Assembly: GCA_035307765.1 (NCBI GenBank)
Contig: DATGHU010000034.1
Span: 62,001-126,000, forward strand
From: a bacterium
GTDB lineage: Bacteria; Sysuimicrobiota; Sysuimicrobiia; Sysuimicrobiales; Segetimicrobiaceae
Length of the DNA: 64,000 nt
Reading direction: 5' to 3'
A model generated the notes under the pieces. The model saw only the letters and a program-made list of their open reading frames with translations. It searched no databases and was not told the origin of the DNA. Position numbers and translations under genes: made by a program. Below, piece by piece: positions 60,729 to 64,000 of the stretch. Every line of letters starts with the position of its first letter. The stretch's first letter is position 1.

Positions 60729-61966
60729 AGCGACGAGTCGTGGTCACCGGGATGGGCGCGATCACTCCGATCGGGCACGGGAGCCAGGGGTTGTATGAGG
60801 GGATCCGCCGCAGCCGGTCGGCGATCGACCGCATCACCCGGTTCGACCCCGAACCGTTCTCCTGCAAGATCGCCGGCGAAGTGCGCGACTTCGACCCCGC
60901 CGGCTATCTCGAACCGAAGCGGCTGAGGCGGCTGGACCGGTACTCTCAGTTCGCGGTCGCCACCGGTCGGATGGCCCTCGACGACGCGAGGCTCGATCTG
61001 ACCGAGGAGAACCGAGACGCGATCGGATGCTTTGTAGGCTCCGCCCTGGGGGGCGCGAGCTTCGCGGAGGAGCAGGCGGCGGTGTTCCTCACCCAGGGCC
61101 TTCATCGGGTGAAACCGACCCTCGCCCTCTCGGTGTTCTGCGGTGCGGCATCCTGCAACATCGCGATCGAATTTGACCTGCGAGGACCGAGCAGCGCGAA
61201 CTCCGACAGTTGCAGCAGCGGCACGATTGCGATCGGCGAGGCGTTTCGGACCGTCCGGGACGGCTACGCCGATCTGATGCTAGCCGGCGGAGTCGAGGTT
61301 CCTCTCACCCCGCTGATCTTCGGCGCATTTGCCATCATCCGCGCGATGTCCACCCGTAACGATGAACCGCACCGCGCCTGCCGGCCGTTCGATCGCGCGC
61401 GCGACGGCTTCGTCATGGCTGAGGGGGCGGCGCTCCTCGTGCTCGAAGAGTGGGAGCACGCGCGCCGCCGCGGCGCCCCCATCTACGGCGAGATCCTCGG
61501 CTACGGATCGTCCAACGATGCCCACCACATGACCGCTCCGCTCCCCTCCGGCGCCCAGGCCGCCCGCGCCATGCGCAACGCGCTCGCCGAGGCGGGCATC
61601 CCCCCGCAGGCGATCGGATACGTCAACGCCCATGGCAGCAGCACACCCCTCAACGACTCGACCGAGACGCTCGCGATCAAGCAGGTCTTCGGGGACGACG
61701 CCTACCGCGTGCCGATCAGCGGAACCAAGGCCATGCACGGCCACGCCCTGGGCGCCAGCGGGGCCATCGAGGCGGCGATCTGCATGCTCGCCTTCCGCCA
61801 CGCCTACCTGCCCCCGACGGTCAACCTTGAGGACCCGGACGCGGCTTGCGACCTCGACTACATCCCCGGCACGGGCCGCGAGGTGGCGATCGAGCACATC
61901 CTCAGCAACTCCTTCGGATTTGGGGGGATCAACGCCACGCTGGTGTTTGGACAAGCCCCTTCCTGA
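60725..61966 (+). CDS. Beta-ketoacyl-ACP synthase II-type ketosynthase
   Basis: 413 residues with a full FabF catalytic set: Cys163 in NSDSCSSG, His303 in NAHGSSTPLND, and His340 in MHGHALGASG, at the same numbers as in E. coli FabF. It condenses malonyl-ACP with an acyl chain. Because it ends an operon of methyltransferase, flavoprotein and SRPBCC genes without fab partners or acyl carrier protein, it is more likely a dedicated biosynthetic ketosynthase than the housekeeping enzyme. Confidence 0.9.
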   Translation: MKRRVVVTGMGAITPIGHGSQGLYEGIRRSRSAIDRITRFDPEPFSCKIAGEVRDFDPAGYLEPKRLRRLDRYSQFAVATGRMALDDARLDLTEENRDAIGCFVGSALGGASFAEEQAAVFLTQGLHRVKPTLALSVFCGAASCNIAIEFDLRGPSSANSDSCSSGTIAIGEAFRTVRDGYADLMLAGGVEVPLTPLIFGAFAIIRAMSTRNDEPHRACRPFDRARDGFVMAEGAALLVLEEWEHARRRGAPIYGEILGYGSSNDAHHMTAPLPSGAQAARAMRNALAEAGIPPQAIGYVNAHGSSTPLNDSTETLAIKQVFGDDAYRVPISGTKAMHGHALGASGAIEAAICMLAFRHAYLPPTVNLEDPDAACDLDYIPGTGREVAIEHILSNSFGFGGINATLVFGQAPS

Positions 61967-61987
61967 GGCGGCCTCGGACGCCGCACC

Positions 61988-63301
61988 CTAGCGGGGCCGC
62001 TCGTCGATCACCCGGCGCAGCTTGCCGCCCTCGCTCCGCGGAAGGCTGCCCGGCGGCACGACGCGGACCTGGACATTGATGCCCGTGATCCCCCGCAGGC
62101 GCCCGCCAACCCTCGCCTCGAGGGCGGCCCAGGGGGGCCCGTCCGGGGCACGCTCCCCCGCCGAGGCCGGCTGGGCTTCGATCCGCACCTCAAGATTGTC
62201 CAGCGCCCGCTCCCGCGTCACCCGCAGCTGATAGTGGGGCGAGAGCTCGGCAAACTGCACCACGACCGACTCGACCTGGGAAGGAAACACGTTGACCCCG
62301 CGGATGATCAGCATGTCGTCGGTTCGGCCGACGACAAGCGACATCCGCGTGTGGGTGCGGCCGCACACGCACGGGGTGGGGTCGAGCGAGGCGAGATCTC
62401 CCGTCCGGTACCGGATCACGGGGAGAGCCTCCTTGGTGAGGGTGGTGAAGACGAGTTCCCCCACCGTCCCCTCCGGCCGCGGATCTCCGGAGGCGGGATC
62501 GACAACCTCGACCAGGAAGTGGTCTTCGAAGACGTGCGAACCTCGCTGCCCCTCGACGCATTCGTTGCTCACACCCGGACCGATCACCTCGCTCAACCCA
62601 TAGATGTTGACCGCCCGCACGGGCAGGAGCCGCTCGATCTGCAGGCGCATCTCCTGGGTCCACGGCTCCGCTCCGAGCACGGCGCACCGGAGGGAGAGCT
62701 TCCCCGGATCGATCCCTCGGGCGATCGCGGATTCCGCCAGTGTCAACATGTAGGACGGCGTACAGGCGATGACTCGAGGTTGAAGATCCTGGATCAGCAG
62801 CAGTTGGCGCTCGGTGTTGCCGCCCGAGACCGGCACCACGGTCATCCCCATCAATTCCGCGCCGTAATGCATTCCCAGCCCACCGGTGAAGAGCCCGTAT
62901 CCGTACGCGTTGTGGAAGATATCGCCGGGGCGGCCGCCGCTCGCGGCGAGGCACCGCGCACAGACCTCGGCCCACACCTGCAGGTCACCGCGAGTATACC
63001 CCACAACCGTGGGCTTTCCTGTGGTACCGGAAGATGCGTGGAGGCGGACGACGTCGCCTTGGGGGACCGCGAAGAGCCCGAACGGATAGTGATCGCGCAG
63101 GTCGGCCTTCCGCGTCCAGGGGAGGCGGCGAAGATCATCGAGCGTCCGGACCTGCTCCGGGCGGACGCCGGCTCGATCAAATGCCTGGCGGTAGAAGGGA
63201 ACGCGATCGTAGACGCGTCGGATCAACTCCTGGAGACGCCGCAGTTGCAGTGCGGCCAAGTCGGCCCGGGGCATGGTTTCGGCGGCGATGTTCCAGATCA
63301 T
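61988..63301 (-). CDS. paaK: Phenylacetate-CoA ligase
   Basis: 437-residue AMP-forming ligase. ATP loop LHASSGTTGKPTVVGYT near residue 89, NIYGLSEVIGPGVSNEC near residue 234, RYRTGDLASL, the cysteine pair CVCGRTH, and hinge GRTDDMLIIRGVNVFPSQVE. This is closer to canonical PaaK than the ligase at 8287. It activates phenylacetate or a related aryl acid with CoA. It converges on the ketosynthase gene and has no other paa genes around. Confidence 0.88.
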   Translation of the reverse strand: MIWNIAAETMPRADLAALQLRRLQELIRRVYDRVPFYRQAFDRAGVRPEQVRTLDDLRRLPWTRKADLRDHYPFGLFAVPQGDVVRLHASSGTTGKPTVVGYTRGDLQVWAEVCARCLAASGGRPGDIFHNAYGYGLFTGGLGMHYGAELMGMTVVPVSGGNTERQLLLIQDLQPRVIACTPSYMLTLAESAIARGIDPGKLSLRCAVLGAEPWTQEMRLQIERLLPVRAVNIYGLSEVIGPGVSNECVEGQRGSHVFEDHFLVEVVDPASGDPRPEGTVGELVFTTLTKEALPVIRYRTGDLASLDPTPCVCGRTHTRMSLVVGRTDDMLIIRGVNVFPSQVESVVVQFAELSPHYQLRVTRERALDNLEVRIEAQPASAGERAPDGPPWAALEARVGGRLRGITGINVQVRVVPPGSLPRSEGGKLRRVIDERPR

Positions 63302-63387
63302 CGGCCGCCGGGATGTCGAAGGTCGCTCGCCGGAGGGGTCGTGCCGGCGGCACGGACAACTGACCAGGGTGCGTCCACGGGGGATAT

Positions 63388-63966
63388 CTACCAGGAGTCG
63401 GAGTACCGCTCCTCCTCCCAGGGATCCCCGCGCATATGGTATCCGTTCTGCTCCCAGAATCCCGGGCGGTCCGCGAGCATCAGTTCAATCCCGCGCACCC
63501 ACTTCGCGCTCTTCCAAAAGTACAGCTTCGGCACCACCAACCGGCACGGCCACCCGTGCTCGTGGGTCAGCGGAGTTCCGTCGTGCGCAACGGCGAAGAT
63601 GGCGTCGGGGTCGAGCAGTGCCGCCAGCGGGAGGTTCGTCGTGTACCCCCCGTAGCTGTGCACCATCACAAATCCCGCCTCCTGCCGCCCCCGCGCGTGC
63701 CTCAGGACCTCGGCCGCCGCCACCCCCTCGAAGCTATTGTCGAACCGCGACCACGCGGTCACGCAGTGAATGTCGCAACGCACCGTGGTCCGCGGCAGTC
63801 GGGCAAACTCCTCCCACGTCCACCGGGACGGGACCTCCACCTCACCGCTCACCGTGAACTCCCACGACGCGAGATCGATTCGGGGAATTCCCCCGTAGTG
63901 CAGAACCGGCCACTTGGCCGTGGCGGTCTGCCCCGGGGGTAACCGCAGCGCTTCGGTCCGCTCCAT
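63388..63966 (-). CDS. Molybdopterin-dependent oxidoreductase, sulfite-oxidase fold
   Basis: 192 residues from ATG 63966. The molybdenum ligand is the cysteine of CDIHCVTAWSRFDN (Cys68). VHSYGGYTTNLPLAALLD and HGWPCRLVVPKLYFWKSAKWV complete the Moco pocket. It is short, close to the catalytic core of YedY/MsrP-like enzymes, with no signal peptide or heme domain, so it should act in the cytosol. Only 34 bases lie before the window end. It depends on molybdopterin. Confidence 0.87.
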   Translation of the reverse strand: MERTEALRLPPGQTATAKWPVLHYGGIPRIDLASWEFTVSGEVEVPSRWTWEEFARLPRTTVRCDIHCVTAWSRFDNSFEGVAAAEVLRHARGRQEAGFVMVHSYGGYTTNLPLAALLDPDAIFAVAHDGTPLTHEHGWPCRLVVPKLYFWKSAKWVRGIELMLADRPGFWEQNGYHMRGDPWEEERYSDSW

Positions 63967-64000
63967 GCGGAGTGGCTCGGACTCCCCCGGATGCTACCGG

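Noticed and set aside
1-64000. tRNA, rRNA, CRISPR arrays, insertion sequences, prophage
   Set aside because: No cloverleaf-like segment with a TTCGA-type arm in the gaps, no regular repeats with spacers, and no transposase, integrase or phage structural motif in any frame.

Overview
The window is 64 kb of very GC-rich (about 70% by eye), densely coded bacterial DNA. Most neighbouring genes overlap by 4 to 20 bases (GTGA or ATGA junctions) and GTG starts are frequent. Three features point to a Terrabacteria-type organism (Actinobacteriota, Chloroflexota or a related candidate phylum). There is a coenzyme F420 ligase with two F420-type luciferase-like oxidoreductases. A near-perfect Gram-positive-type LexA box lies at 45647-45660. 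TTCA repeats at an 11-base pitch, like actinobacterial PHO boxes, precede a response regulator. No rRNA, tRNA, CRISPR array or insertion sequence was seen. Two single-base frameshifts (near 4880 and 27109) would suit a metagenome assembly but could be real.

Layout. 1-14162 (+): two branched-chain-amino-acid-type ABC transporters flank a ketopantoate-reductase-like gene, an IclR regulator, a two-subunit 2-oxoacid:ferredoxin oxidoreductase and an acyl-CoA ligase. This looks like a catabolic island for amino acids or aromatic/2-oxo acids. 14194-19887 (-): an M16 peptidase pair, two F420 oxidoreductases and cofE. 20118-23495: an AlkZ-like protein, a peroxiredoxin and OsmC pair, and an M20 peptidase. 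23636-26682 (+): M42 peptidase, GNAT acyltransferase and N-acylamino-acid racemase, a candidate D-to-L amino acid conversion set. 26726-30681: a frameshifted cupin, a lipoprotein, an SDR-fold epimerase, RpiB, a DinB-like protein and a methyltransferase. 30720-36769 (+): a peptide-type ABC transporter without ATPases, then an amidohydrolase and an FGGY kinase. 36785-45433: mixed single genes (chromate transporter, MobA, a large UPF0182 membrane protein, a SufT-like protein, a pseudo-receiver, DUF421, a FAD oxidase, a Met-rich exported protein).

45641-49455 (+) is the most unusual part. A three-gene cassette encodes a RecA/RadA-like protein with a degenerate P-loop, a small helical protein, and a B-family DNA polymerase. 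The polymerase has lost its exonuclease residues and carries a 214-residue mini-intein in motif B. Its promoter holds a LexA-type box exactly between the -35 and -10 elements. This suggests an SOS-induced repair or lesion-bypass module, analogous in logic to ImuA-ImuB-DnaE2 but built from a different polymerase family.

49474-57406 contains a serine beta-lactamase-fold hydrolase, an SDR, a DMT exporter, a nitrilase, an exported protein, a cobalamin-binding protein, a HAD phosphatase and a histidine kinase. The OmpR-type regulator (57396-58100) and a small divergent biosynthetic operon (58340-61966: methyltransferase, FAD reductase, SRPBCC protein, ketosynthase) share the control region with the 11-base repeats. 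A PaaK-type ligase and a molybdopterin oxidoreductase close the window.
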